Source: Aquabacterium sp. (lineage in GTDB: Bacteria > Pseudomonadota > Gammaproteobacteria > Burkholderiales > Burkholderiaceae_C). Taken from it: a stretch of DNA of 64,000 bases. Positions within the stretch are counted from its first letter, which is position 1. Every line of letters starts with the position of its first letter. Below the pieces are notes generated by a model. It was not told the DNA's origin. It was given only the letters and a program-made list of their open reading frames with translations, and searched no databases. The stretch spans positions 124,001 through 188,000 of the forward strand of contig JAURXM010000104.1 in assembly GCA_030654395.1 (NCBI GenBank), written 5' to 3'. This document shows, piece after piece, positions 15,837 to 23,928 of this stretch. Both the position numbers and the translations under genes were made by a program.

Positions 15837-16993
15837 GCCAGCGCGCTCCGCAGACACGCCACGACGCGGTCTTGTTGCGCCGCCGTCATGGCTGGGAACA
15901 TGGGCAAAGACAAGGCCTGTTCATAGTAGCGCTCGGCAACGGGGAAGTCTCCGCGTTTGAAACCCAGTCGTTGATAGTAGGGCTGGGTGTGGATAGGTAT
16001 GTAGTGCACGTTCACGCCAATATCGGCAGCACGCAAGGCATCAAAAACCTGCGCGCGTGTTGTCGATGTGCGTGCGGGGATCAACTCGACCGCATACAGG
16101 TGCCACGCCAGCTTGCGATCTGGCAGGCGGGTTGGCAAGCGCAGTGGCAAGTCAGCCAGCAGGGCGTCGTAGCGGTCTGCCAAGGCACTGCGTTTGGCTT
16201 GCATATTGTCCAAGCGTTGCAGTTGCGACAAGCCTAGTGCGGCTTGTAACTCTGTCATCCTGGCATTGAAGCCCAAGGTTTGTTGTTCGTAGTACCACGC
16301 CCCTTCGCTGGGCTGCTCGAAGGCGCTGGCATCGCGGGTGATCCCATGTGATCTCAGGCTGCGCACTCGGTTTGCCAGTGCCTCGTCTTGCGTGGTCACC
16401 ATGCCACCTTCTGCTGTCGTTAAGATTTTGACTGCGTGGAAGCTGAACACGGTGGCGTCTGCAAAGGCACTGCCGACGGGGTGGCCTTGGTAGCTTGCAC
16501 CCGAAGCGTGCGAGGCATCCTCAAGGATGCGAAAACCGTACTGATCGGCCAACGCCCTGATGTCTTGCAAGTCACAGGGCTGGCCAGCAAAGTCAACCGG
16601 GATCACCAAATCGGGCAGCAAACCCGCAGCTTGAGCTTGAATCAGTTTGGCTTGCAAGCTGGCCACGGACATGTTGCGACTGAGCGGATCAATGTCCACA
16701 AAGCCCACGGTGGCGCCGCAGTACAACGCACAGTTGGCAGACGCCACGAAGCTGTTGGGACTGGTCCACACGCGTGAGCCGGGCCCTATGCCCATCGCCA
16801 AACAAGTCAAATGCAAGGCGACCGTGGCGTTGGACACAGCCACGGCGTGTGCGGTCGCATGGCGTTGGGCAAAAGCGGCTTCAAACGCAGGCAGCACCGG
16901 GCCGATGGTGAGCCAGTCCGATCGCAGTACTTGGGCTACCGCAGCGATATCGTCCTCGCTGACGTCTTGTCGGCTGTAGGGGATGGTCGTCAT
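15833..16993 (-). CDS. pseC: UDP-4-amino-4,6-dideoxy-N-acetyl-beta-L-altrosamine transaminase PseC
   Basis: A 386-residue PLP-dependent aminotransferase of the DegT/DnrJ/EryC1 family. It performs the second step on the 4-keto sugar made by PseB. Visible features are the N-terminal SRQDVSEDDIAAVAQVLRSD, SPNSFVASANCALYCGA, ILEDASHASGASYQG and FSFHAVKILTTAEGG with the PLP-binding Lys at about residue 189. NARMTELQAALGLSQL and VHYIPIHTQPYYQ follow, and the latter is characteristic of PseC. It is 15 bp downstream of pseB and coupled to pseF by ATGA overlap. Confidence 0.94.
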   Translation of the reverse strand: MTTIPYSRQDVSEDDIAAVAQVLRSDWLTIGPVLPAFEAAFAQRHATAHAVAVSNATVALHLTCLAMGIGPGSRVWTSPNSFVASANCALYCGATVGFVDIDPLSRNMSVASLQAKLIQAQAAGLLPDLVIPVDFAGQPCDLQDIRALADQYGFRILEDASHASGASYQGHPVGSAFADATVFSFHAVKILTTAEGGMVTTQDEALANRVRSLRSHGITRDASAFEQPSEGAWYYEQQTLGFNARMTELQAALGLSQLQRLDNMQAKRSALADRYDALLADLPLRLPTRLPDRKLAWHLYAVELIPARTSTTRAQVFDALRAADIGVNVHYIPIHTQPYYQRLGFKRGDFPVAERYYEQALSLPMFPAMTAAQQDRVVACLRSALA

Positions 16994-17008
16994 GGCGCAG
17001 AGGCTTTC

Positions 17009-18022
17009 TTACATGGCAGGTGAGTTGGGTTGCGTGAAGATCATCTCGCGCAGCGCGGCCACACTCAAGAAGTCTGGGTTGGTCCCACTTTCATACGAGA
17101 AGCCAGGGGTCACCCGTTTTGCCTGTGGTTGTGCCTGCTTGATGTAGTCATCCACGCTGAAGGCGCCACCGCTAGACAGGATCGCATAGTAGGGGCCAAG
17201 GTCGATCGTGTTGAGGCTGTCGCTGGAGGTGATCATTTCTTCATGTATTTTCTCGCCTGGGCGCAGGCCGACAATCTCTTGCTTGCACTGCGGGGCAATG
17301 GCCGTGGCCAAATCGGTGATGCGATAGGACGGGATTTTGGGCACCAGGATTTCACCACCCATGGCATTTTGCAGTGACCACAGCACCATTTCCACACCCT
17401 CTTGTAGGGAGATGTTAAAGCGCGTCATCTGCGGGTCAGTGATGGGTAGGGTACCGGTTTTGCTGCGCGACAGGAAGAAGGGGATCACCGAGCCTCGGCT
17501 GCCCATCACATTGCCGTATCGCACGACCGAGAAACGCGCATCGCGCGAACCTTTGATGTTGTTGGCTGCGATGAACAACTTGTCCGAGCACAACTTGGTT
17601 GCCCCGTACAGGTTGATCGGGGCTGCTGCCTTGTCTGTGGACAGGGCGACGATGCGTTGCACTCCGGCATCCAAACAAGCCTCGATGACATTTTGGGCGC
17701 CCAGCACATTGGTCTTGATGCACTCAAACGGGTTGTACTCGGCGGCCGGCACCTGCTTGAGTGCGGCTGCGTGCACGACCATGTCGATGCCTTCTAGTGC
17801 GCGGTGCAATCTCGGTTGATCACGCACATCACCAATGAAATAGCGCAGCACGGGGTAGGTGCGATCTGAGAATGTTTGTGCCATTTCGTACTGCTTGAGC
17901 TCATCACGCGAGAAGATCACCACGCGTTTGACATCGGGGTAGCGCGCCAGCACCGTCTTCACGAAGGCTTGGCCGAAGGAGCCCGTGCCGCCTGTGATCA
18001 AAATGGACTTGTTGTTGAGCAT
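17009..18022 (-). CDS. pseB: UDP-N-acetylglucosamine 4,6-dehydratase (inverting) PseB
   Basis: A 337-residue extended SDR enzyme that starts the pseudaminic acid pathway from UDP-GlcNAc. It has the GGTGSFG NAD(P)-binding loop at residues 11-17, HAAALKQVPAAEYNP, the STDK catalytic stretch at 128-131 and YGATK at 139-143. The downstream FNISLQEGVEMV and GLRPGEKIHEEMI match the PseB/CapD group. The RFNISLQEGV and EKIHEEM features separate it from plain UDP-Glc epimerases. It lies 11 bp after the stop of the unknown 567-residue gene, in the same operon. Confidence 0.95.
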   Translation of the reverse strand: MLNNKSILITGGTGSFGQAFVKTVLARYPDVKRVVIFSRDELKQYEMAQTFSDRTYPVLRYFIGDVRDQPRLHRALEGIDMVVHAAALKQVPAAEYNPFECIKTNVLGAQNVIEACLDAGVQRIVALSTDKAAAPINLYGATKLCSDKLFIAANNIKGSRDARFSVVRYGNVMGSRGSVIPFFLSRSKTGTLPITDPQMTRFNISLQEGVEMVLWSLQNAMGGEILVPKIPSYRITDLATAIAPQCKQEIVGLRPGEKIHEEMITSSDSLNTIDLGPYYAILSSGGAFSVDDYIKQAQPQAKRVTPGFSYESGTNPDFLSVAALREMIFTQPNSPAM

Positions 18023-18033
18023 GGTGCGTGTCC

Positions 18034-19737
18034 TTACAGCTGGTCAAAGATGTGGCCGTCTTTGGCCGTCAGGTGGCTGGTAAATTGGCTTCTTTGCTGA
18101 TCGGCACACTGCGTAAAGTAGGCTGTGTTCGATAGCAGGGCTTCAATCTCAAGCAAAGCCTCGGCATCGGTGTAAACCGGCACGGTGCTGTCCCCAATAT
18201 ACGAGGGCGCTGCCCAGAAGTCGCTTGGCCAGATTTGGTTAGATGAGTGGATCAAATAGCTGCCCACGGACAAGAAGTCAATGCCTGCTGAGGTGGGTTC
18301 ACCGTAGCTCACACACAGGTCGCTGGCTTGTGCCAGCTGCCCCAAGGGGATTTTTAATATGTCATGCAGTGTGTCGGCGGGTATTCTCAACGCTGACGAG
18401 GCCATCAAGGGTGCGGCCCCATTGGGCTTGAGGCGCACAATCAGGTTGATGTCTCTGCTGTCACACAATGCGGCCAAGCCATCGTAAAAACGTGCCATGC
18501 CTGCAAAGTCAATGTATGAAATACCTTGGCTCATCATGGTGTTGAACAGCAGGCAGACGGTCTTTATTTGGGGCCTCGCTATCGGTTGCGTGACCGAGAC
18601 AAGTTGAGCGCTCTTCATTCGCACTTTTTCGTCCAACACGGTTCGCAGCGGTGTCTGAAAGCCATCTTGATCAATGGCTGTGACCTTTAATGGGTGTGGA
18701 ATGTGCGCCACGGGGTGTGATGAGTGCGGCACCACCGTGATTGGTGCATCCAGCTTGGCTGCCACACTGAAGATGGGGCCGTTGTGTCCAGTGTCATGGT
18801 CGGTCACGACAAAGTGAGGTTGTGTTCCACGCAGCGCATCGAGTAGGCCGTCGTAGTTGATGGCCTGCATGAAGCACCTATCGGCGAGCATGTCCACTTG
18901 TGTGTTCAGGCCTGCGCGGTTGATCAATAAGGAGTCAAGCTGGTCGCTTAGGATTTGGCGGGCACGCTCTCTGTAGATGAATGCACGGTTGCGTATGGTG
19001 TCACCCGATAGGCTGTCTATGCGGCGGTGCATGCTCCCATTGCGGCGTATAGGGATGTCCCACAAAACGCTGGGTAGATCGATGCTGTGGGTGAACTGAC
19101 GGTGAATCTCCGCGCTGTAGTGACCACCATTTTGGTAGCAAGTGGGCAAGTGTGTGACCGCTTGTGCGTGGCCATCTGATGCCATCTGCGCGATGCGCCC
19201 GAAGTCAAAACAAAAGGCCGCGTGATCGGGCATCCAATTGAGCGCTTTGTCGTAGTGATCGACGATGCGCCACCGGTTTGACTTGCCAACAAACAAGTCC
19301 GTGGCCAAAAAAGAGTCGAAATAATACAGTTGCGGCACCGTCGGGCGAAACAGACCGATGCGGGCTTCAGGCTGACTGCGTTCAGCCAGCTCGCCAAGGT
19401 ATTTCGCAACCAATGCACGCGTCATAAACTGGCGCATGTGCAGGTGATCCCAGCCGTGAAAGGCGCCGTCGCCAAATAGCTCGTGCCGCAAAGTAGTCAG
19501 TGCGTGGTCAATCACACTGGCACGTGCCATGGCCTCGTTGAGCACCCTGGCTTGGAAGCGTGACCCAACTTGCAGTGGTCGATAACTGAAATGCTGGGGG
19601 TCGAGACCCAGCTTGACGGCTTCATCTACCAAGCCTGGGTCAATGAAGATATGGGGGATGGGCCCCAGATTCAACCCGGACTCCATGTAGTGCGCGATAT
19701 CGCTGCGCTGAAGAAAGAGAAACGCGTCTATGTTCAT
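18034..19737 (-). CDS. Unrecognised 567-residue protein in the pse operon, possible glycosyltransferase
   Basis: I do not recognise this family. The gene sits between a GT2 glycosyltransferase and pseB, with an 11-bp gap to pseB, so it is cotranscribed with pseudaminic acid genes. The C-terminal half has features like GT-B or polysaccharide-synthesis proteins: a hydrophobic strand-turn ITVVPHSSHPVAHIPHPLKV at about residue 350, KTVCLLFNTMMSQG, LIVRLKPNGAAPLM, and LAQASDLCVSYGEPTSAGIDFL. The last resembles the donor-binding region of CDP-glycerol-type or capsule transferases. The N-terminal half has many aromatic residues. No signal peptide or membrane segment is seen. The start at 19737 is chosen for GAGG five bases upstream. 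A nonulosonic acid transferase role is an inference. Confidence 0.7.
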   Translation of the reverse strand: MNIDAFLFLQRSDIAHYMESGLNLGPIPHIFIDPGLVDEAVKLGLDPQHFSYRPLQVGSRFQARVLNEAMARASVIDHALTTLRHELFGDGAFHGWDHLHMRQFMTRALVAKYLGELAERSQPEARIGLFRPTVPQLYYFDSFLATDLFVGKSNRWRIVDHYDKALNWMPDHAAFCFDFGRIAQMASDGHAQAVTHLPTCYQNGGHYSAEIHRQFTHSIDLPSVLWDIPIRRNGSMHRRIDSLSGDTIRNRAFIYRERARQILSDQLDSLLINRAGLNTQVDMLADRCFMQAINYDGLLDALRGTQPHFVVTDHDTGHNGPIFSVAAKLDAPITVVPHSSHPVAHIPHPLKVTAIDQDGFQTPLRTVLDEKVRMKSAQLVSVTQPIARPQIKTVCLLFNTMMSQGISYIDFAGMARFYDGLAALCDSRDINLIVRLKPNGAAPLMASSALRIPADTLHDILKIPLGQLAQASDLCVSYGEPTSAGIDFLSVGSYLIHSSNQIWPSDFWAAPSYIGDSTVPVYTDAEALLEIEALLSNTAYFTQCADQQRSQFTSHLTAKDGHIFDQL

Positions 19738-19803
19738 AGGCCTCATTTCACCTCTGGGGCGTGTGGTGGCATGGCGCGATAACGGGTCTGATTGGCGCTT
19801 AAT

Positions 19804-20883
19804 TCAAGCCTTGGCTATTGAGCTGACCTCGCGATGTCGCGATGCCGTATCCGTCAAGTAATGCCGCCGATAGGGCAGAGCCTTGTCCATCTCCCCAAGG
19901 CTTTCATAAAACACAACCAAATTGTGCGCTGCCAGATGCGTGCCGCGCCCACGCACCGCGCCTTCCAGCTCAGGCGACTCGCCCAGCTCTAGGCAACGCA
20001 GCCAGCACGATTCGATCATCGGCAGCAGGGCGTCGGCCTCGTTGGGGTTGTCTGTTGCTTGGCTGAGCAGCACATCCCCGAGTGTGAAGAAAAAATCCGG
20101 TGAATGCTCCCAGTTGGGCATCTCCGCTTCTGCCAGTTCGATCGCCTCAGCCAGTCTGTTGGCTTGCTTGAGTGCAAACAAATAGCGGATCACCAAGTCA
20201 TGTCGGTAGGTGGTGTCAGCCGGGCACAAAGCATAGGCTAGGGCATAAACCGTGCAAGCCTGCTCATAGCGGTCATGCACCTCGTGATCCTTGCCCAGTT
20301 GATATTGGAGGTAAGGGTCGTCTGGATGCTCGTTCACAGCGGCTTGCAGCAGCACGAGGTTGCGGTCGCCCTTGGCTTGCATGGGCCCAGCCATGTAGCC
20401 ATCATGGTCCACATGCACGCCCAAACGGTAGGTCGGTAGTCCGTGGTGCGGGTGTTCGTGGATGCGGCCCGTGTAGCGCACACCCTTTGGCAGTACACGA
20501 GGCAGCCACGTCGGCGCGCTGCTGGCTTGTTTGCCCGCACCAAAGTGGCTGTTGACCTCAATGCTGCCGACGAACTGGGCAGGCTTGTGTTTCAACTCGG
20601 CCAGTGCGGGGCCGCCATCTGTCAGCCACTCGTCGGCATCGAGTACCAAGCACCAGTCGCTCGTGGCCAAGGTCAACGCGGCATTGCGTGCCGCTGCAAA
20701 ATCATCAACCCAGTTGAAATGGTGCACTTTGGCGCCTGCTGCCAGCGCGATCTGTACGGTGTCGTCGCTTGAACCCGTGTCTAGCACGATCATCTCGTCC
20801 ACCCACGGGCGTACGCTGGCCAAGCTGCGTGCGATACAGCGTGCCTCATTGCGCGCGATCATCACCAAGGCGATGGTTGACAT
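19804..20883 (-). CDS. GT2 family glycosyltransferase with C-terminal helical repeats
   Basis: A 359-residue protein. The N-terminal GT2 (GT-A fold) domain has IALVMIARNEARCIARSLAS, IVLDTGSSDDTVQIA, NWVDDFAAARNAAL and the DxD-containing WCLVLDADEWL near residue 80. The remaining part from about residue 180 resembles TPR helices (VLLQAAVNEHPDDPYLQYQL, EVHDRYEQACTVYALAYAL), as in SunS-like or flagellar glycan transferases. GGAG precedes the ATG. It is the first gene of the pse operon, divergent from a small secreted protein gene. Its sugar and acceptor are unknown; flagellin or a sugar already attached to it is plausible. Confidence 0.85.
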   Translation of the reverse strand: MSTIALVMIARNEARCIARSLASVRPWVDEMIVLDTGSSDDTVQIALAAGAKVHHFNWVDDFAAARNAALTLATSDWCLVLDADEWLTDGGPALAELKHKPAQFVGSIEVNSHFGAGKQASSAPTWLPRVLPKGVRYTGRIHEHPHHGLPTYRLGVHVDHDGYMAGPMQAKGDRNLVLLQAAVNEHPDDPYLQYQLGKDHEVHDRYEQACTVYALAYALCPADTTYRHDLVIRYLFALKQANRLAEAIELAEAEMPNWEHSPDFFFTLGDVLLSQATDNPNEADALLPMIESCWLRCLELGESPELEGAVRGRGTHLAAHNLVVFYESLGEMDKALPYRRHYLTDTASRHREVSSIAKA

Positions 20884-21072
20884 GGTTGCTCCATTGATTG
20901 TTATGAGCTCAATTGTGCGGATGCCAACCTTTGATTAAAACGGTGAACAAGGCAGTGAATGACCTGCTGTGTGTGTGAGCGTGCTAACTAGATGGCATTG
21001 ATGGGGGTTATCGACCATTGCCCAGTCGCTGCGACATGGCTCAATCAGACACTGACAGCGCTGGAGAGTTTG

Positions 21073-21444
21073 ATGCGCCACCGAGCCCTTGTATTGATCG
21101 TTGCCCTGAGTGCGTCGGCTTCGTTGTGGGCGCAAGAGGCAGGTGATTTGCCTGTGCGGCAGATCAGCACCACGCAGGCGCATCTGCGCGAAATCGCGCC
21201 ACAAAACACACAGCCCGCAGCAGCAGGCACACATGTTTTGGTCAGGCTGATGGGCAAACTGCTCTCTGAACAGTTCAAGGACGTGCGACTTGAGCTGGAC
21301 GGCACCTTGGGCAGCGTTCAGGGCGATCGCTTGGCGCAACCATCGGTTGTGCACTTCAACCGCCGGGCTGAAATCTGTTTTGACAACTACCGTGTCGGCC
21401 TGAAGAAAGACGGCGTGGCCTTGCGCTACGAATTGCGCTTTTAG
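21073..21444 (+). CDS. Small secreted or periplasmic protein of unknown function
   Basis: A 123-residue protein that begins MRHRALVLIVALSASASLWA. This is a short basic start followed by a hydrophobic core and AxA-like site, so a Sec signal peptide cleaved after about residue 20 is likely. The frame is open from 20992, but GGAG at 21063 six bases before the ATG at 21073 decides the start. The mature part (about 100 residues) has one cysteine and no recognised domain. It ends 2 bp before the converging dgt gene. Confidence 0.6.
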   Translation: MRHRALVLIVALSASASLWAQEAGDLPVRQISTTQAHLREIAPQNTQPAAAGTHVLVRLMGKLLSEQFKDVRLELDGTLGSVQGDRLAQPSVVHFNRRAEICFDNYRVGLKKDGVALRYELRF

Positions 21445-21446
21445 CC

Positions 21447-22574
21447 TTAGAACACCTTGGTGCCTGTCAGTCGTTCGTGTTCGCGCACCGCAAAGCGGTC
21501 GGTCATGCCAGCCACATAGTCTGCGACCGAGCGGTGCAGGTCACCACGCTGCGCAAAGTCGGCTGGCATGGTATCTGGCTTGGTGATGTAGGCCTCAAAC
21601 AACTCGGTTAACACCTGCTTGGCCTGAACGGTGGTGTCGTTAACCTGCGGGTGTCGGTACAGCTCTTTGAATAAAAAGCGTTTGAGCTGTGTGCTGGCTT
21701 CGCGCATGGCGGGGCTGAAGCGAACCAAGGGTGGGCACAGCCTGACATCTTCAGCACTGCCGGGTGCGTGTTCGGCCAAGTTGGCGCGGGTGGCGTCGAT
21801 CACGTCATACACCTGCTGAGACAACATGCGGCGGATGGTGTCGAACAACAAACGCTTGCCCGTGACCTGCGGGTGCTCTTGCAGCGTCTCATCACGGAAG
21901 CGCACAAACAGGGGGACGGCCTCTAGCTGTGTCATGGTGATGAGCCCTGATCGCACGCCATCGTCGATGTCATGGGCGTTGTAGGCGATCTCGTCAGCCA
22001 GATTGCACAGTTGCGCCTCCAAGCTGGGTTGTGTGCCCGCCAGAAAACGCTGACCAACGCCACCTGGCTCTTGCGCTTGAAGTAGCTCGGCGTGCGTGCG
22101 CGAGCAGTGCTTGAGGATGCCCTCGCGCGTCTCGAAGCTCAGGTTCAGCCCATCGAAGCCGGGGTAGCGCTCTTCCAGTTTGTCGACGACCCGCAGCGAC
22201 TGCAAATTGTGCTCAAAACCGCCGTGCGCCTTCATGCATTCATTGAGTACATCTTGTCCGGCATGGCCAAAAGGGGTGTGTCCCAAATCATGCGCCAAAG
22301 CAATTGCTTCAACCAAGTCTTCATTCAAGCCCAGCGAGCGCGAGATAGAGCGTCCCAGTTGTGCCACTTCAAGCGAGTGGGTCAAGCGGGTGCGAAACAG
22401 GTCACCCTCGTGGTTCAGGAAGACTTGGGTCTTGTAGACCAAACGCCTGAACGCGGTGCTGTGCACGATGCGGTCACGGTCACGCTGGTAGTCGCTGCGC
22501 GTCGGGGCGGGCGATTCAGTATGGCGCCGCCCTCTGGTTTGCGCCGGATGACTGGCGTAGGGGGCAAGGGACAT
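21447..22574 (-). CDS. dgt: Deoxyguanosinetriphosphate triphosphohydrolase-like protein
   Basis: A 375-residue HD-domain enzyme. The metal-binding residues are visible as RTRLTHSLEV (His near residue 66) and ALAHDLGHTPFGHAG (HD near residues 95-96), with NLADEIAYNAHDIDDG later. This arrangement is typical of the dGTPase-like proteins that hydrolyse dNTPs to nucleosides and triphosphate. N-terminal RGRRHTESPAPTRSDYQRDRDR and AFRRLVYKTQVF are also conserved. It follows aroB by 16 bp on the same strand, a common neighbourhood in Burkholderiales. Substrate preference for dGTP is not shown by the sequence. Confidence 0.92.
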   Translation of the reverse strand: MSLAPYASHPAQTRGRRHTESPAPTRSDYQRDRDRIVHSTAFRRLVYKTQVFLNHEGDLFRTRLTHSLEVAQLGRSISRSLGLNEDLVEAIALAHDLGHTPFGHAGQDVLNECMKAHGGFEHNLQSLRVVDKLEERYPGFDGLNLSFETREGILKHCSRTHAELLQAQEPGGVGQRFLAGTQPSLEAQLCNLADEIAYNAHDIDDGVRSGLITMTQLEAVPLFVRFRDETLQEHPQVTGKRLLFDTIRRMLSQQVYDVIDATRANLAEHAPGSAEDVRLCPPLVRFSPAMREASTQLKRFLFKELYRHPQVNDTTVQAKQVLTELFEAYITKPDTMPADFAQRGDLHRSVADYVAGMTDRFAVREHERLTGTKVF

Positions 22575-22590
22575 GGTTTTTAGGTGTCGA

Positions 22591-23712
22591 TCAGCGCGTG
22601 TGTGACGCGATCACGTCGCGCACCAAGGCATCCGGTGCGGGGCGCATGCTGGCTTGCCCCAGAGGGCCGACAAGCACAAAACGGATCTCGCCACCTTCGG
22701 CTTTTTTGTCCACCTGCATCAATTCGATGTAGCGGTCTGCACCCAAGTCGGGGCCTTTGACGGGCAAGCCTGCACGTTGGATCAAGTCGGCGATGCGCTG
22801 GGCCGTGTCCGCGTCAATCAAACCCAGACGTGCTGACAGGTCGGTGGCCATGACCATGCCGCAACCCACCGCTTCACCGTGCAACCATTGGCCATAACCC
22901 ATGCCCGCCTCGATCGCGTGCCCAAAGGTGTGGCCGTAGTTCAGGATGGCGCGCAGGCCGGATTCTTTTTCGTCTTGATTGACCACCCAAGCTTTGATTT
23001 GGCAGGATCGTTTGACCGCATGCATCAATGCTGCGCGGTCGCGTGCCAGCAAGGCGTCCAGATTGGCCTCTAGCCAAGCCAAGAAGTCGGCATCTGCGAT
23101 CGGCCCGTACTTGATGACCTCGGCCAAGCCCGCCACCAATTCGCGCTGGGGCAGGGTGTCCAAGGTATCCAAGTCACACACCACGCGCTGGGGCTGGTAA
23201 AAGGCCCCGATCATGTTCTTGCCTGCGGGGTGGTTGATGGCCGTTTTGCCGCCCACGCTAGAGTCCACTTGGGCCAGCAGGGTGGTCGGCACCTGCACGA
23301 AAGGCACGCCGCGCATATAGCAGGCAGCGGCAAAGCCGGTCATGTCGCCCACAACGCCGCCGCCTAATGCATAAAGCACCGTTTTGCGGTCTGCAGCCTC
23401 TTCAAGCAGTTTGGTGAAGACTTGGTTGAGCGCAGGCCAATCTTTGTACTGCTCGCCATCGGGCAACTCAATATCCAGCACGGTCTTGTGGTGGGGCGCA
23501 ATGGCCGCACGCAGTTTGGCCGTGTAGAGCGGGCCGACAGTGGTGTTGGTGACAATCAGCGCGGTGGCCGATTTTGGCAGACCCTCGAAGGTCTGCGGTA
23601 CGAGCAAGCCGCCGCCAATCAGGATGTCGTAACGGCGATCGCCCAAGTCAATGTTGACCTGGGTGTTCTCAGATGACGGAGCGGATGCGGGGGGGAGCGT
23701 GGTCGAGGCCAT
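22591..23712 (-). CDS. aroB: 3-dehydroquinate synthase
   Basis: A 373-residue enzyme for the second step of the shikimate pathway: DAHP to 3-dehydroquinate, with NAD and a divalent metal. Visible conserved stretches are [84 protein letters not shown] and [12 protein letters not shown]. The His residues of the latter bind the metal. The start is uncertain: the ATG at 23712 gives a usual length, while one at 23742 would add ten residues. Neither has a strong ribosome site. The 4.5S RNA gene lies just upstream on the same strand. Confidence 0.95.
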   Translation of the reverse strand: MASTTLPPASAPSSENTQVNIDLGDRRYDILIGGGLLVPQTFEGLPKSATALIVTNTTVGPLYTAKLRAAIAPHHKTVLDIELPDGEQYKDWPALNQVFTKLLEEAADRKTVLYALGGGVVGDMTGFAAACYMRGVPFVQVPTTLLAQVDSSVGGKTAINHPAGKNMIGAFYQPQRVVCDLDTLDTLPQRELVAGLAEVIKYGPIADADFLAWLEANLDALLARDRAALMHAVKRSCQIKAWVVNQDEKESGLRAILNYGHTFGHAIEAGMGYGQWLHGEAVGCGMVMATDLSARLGLIDADTAQRIADLIQRAGLPVKGPDLGADRYIELMQVDKKAEGGEIRFVLVGPLGQASMRPAPDALVRDVIASHTR

Positions 23713-23763
23713 GAGCACGGTGGGGTCCCAGCCGCGACGCATGGGCCATCAAAACATGAATAA

Positions 23764-23865
23764 GGTGACGAGCCTGAACCCCGGCACTGAGGGCAAACGG
23801 TTAGGGCTGCTTCGTTCCCAATCTGACCCGGTTGGCCGCGCCCCCATGCGGGGAGGCCCGTCACT
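23764..23865 (-). ncRNA. ffs: 4.5S RNA (bacterial small signal recognition particle RNA)
   Basis: On the minus strand the roughly 100-nt region begins GTGACGGGCCT and ends AGGCTCGTCAC, which close a long hairpin. The apical part contains GGTCAGATTGGGAACGAAGC followed by AGCC. This is the conserved SRP RNA tetraloop and Ffh-binding region (compare GGTCAGG...GGAAGCAGCC in E. coli 4.5S RNA). The molecule pairs with Ffh to target membrane proteins. The ends are set by the terminal pairing and are accurate to a few bases. No coding gene overlaps it. Confidence 0.92.
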
Positions 23866-23928
23866 GACGATTGTATGCCAAGTCGGGCCGCCTTGTGCAA
23901 GCTGTTGTTTCAGCTGATTGATGCGCAC

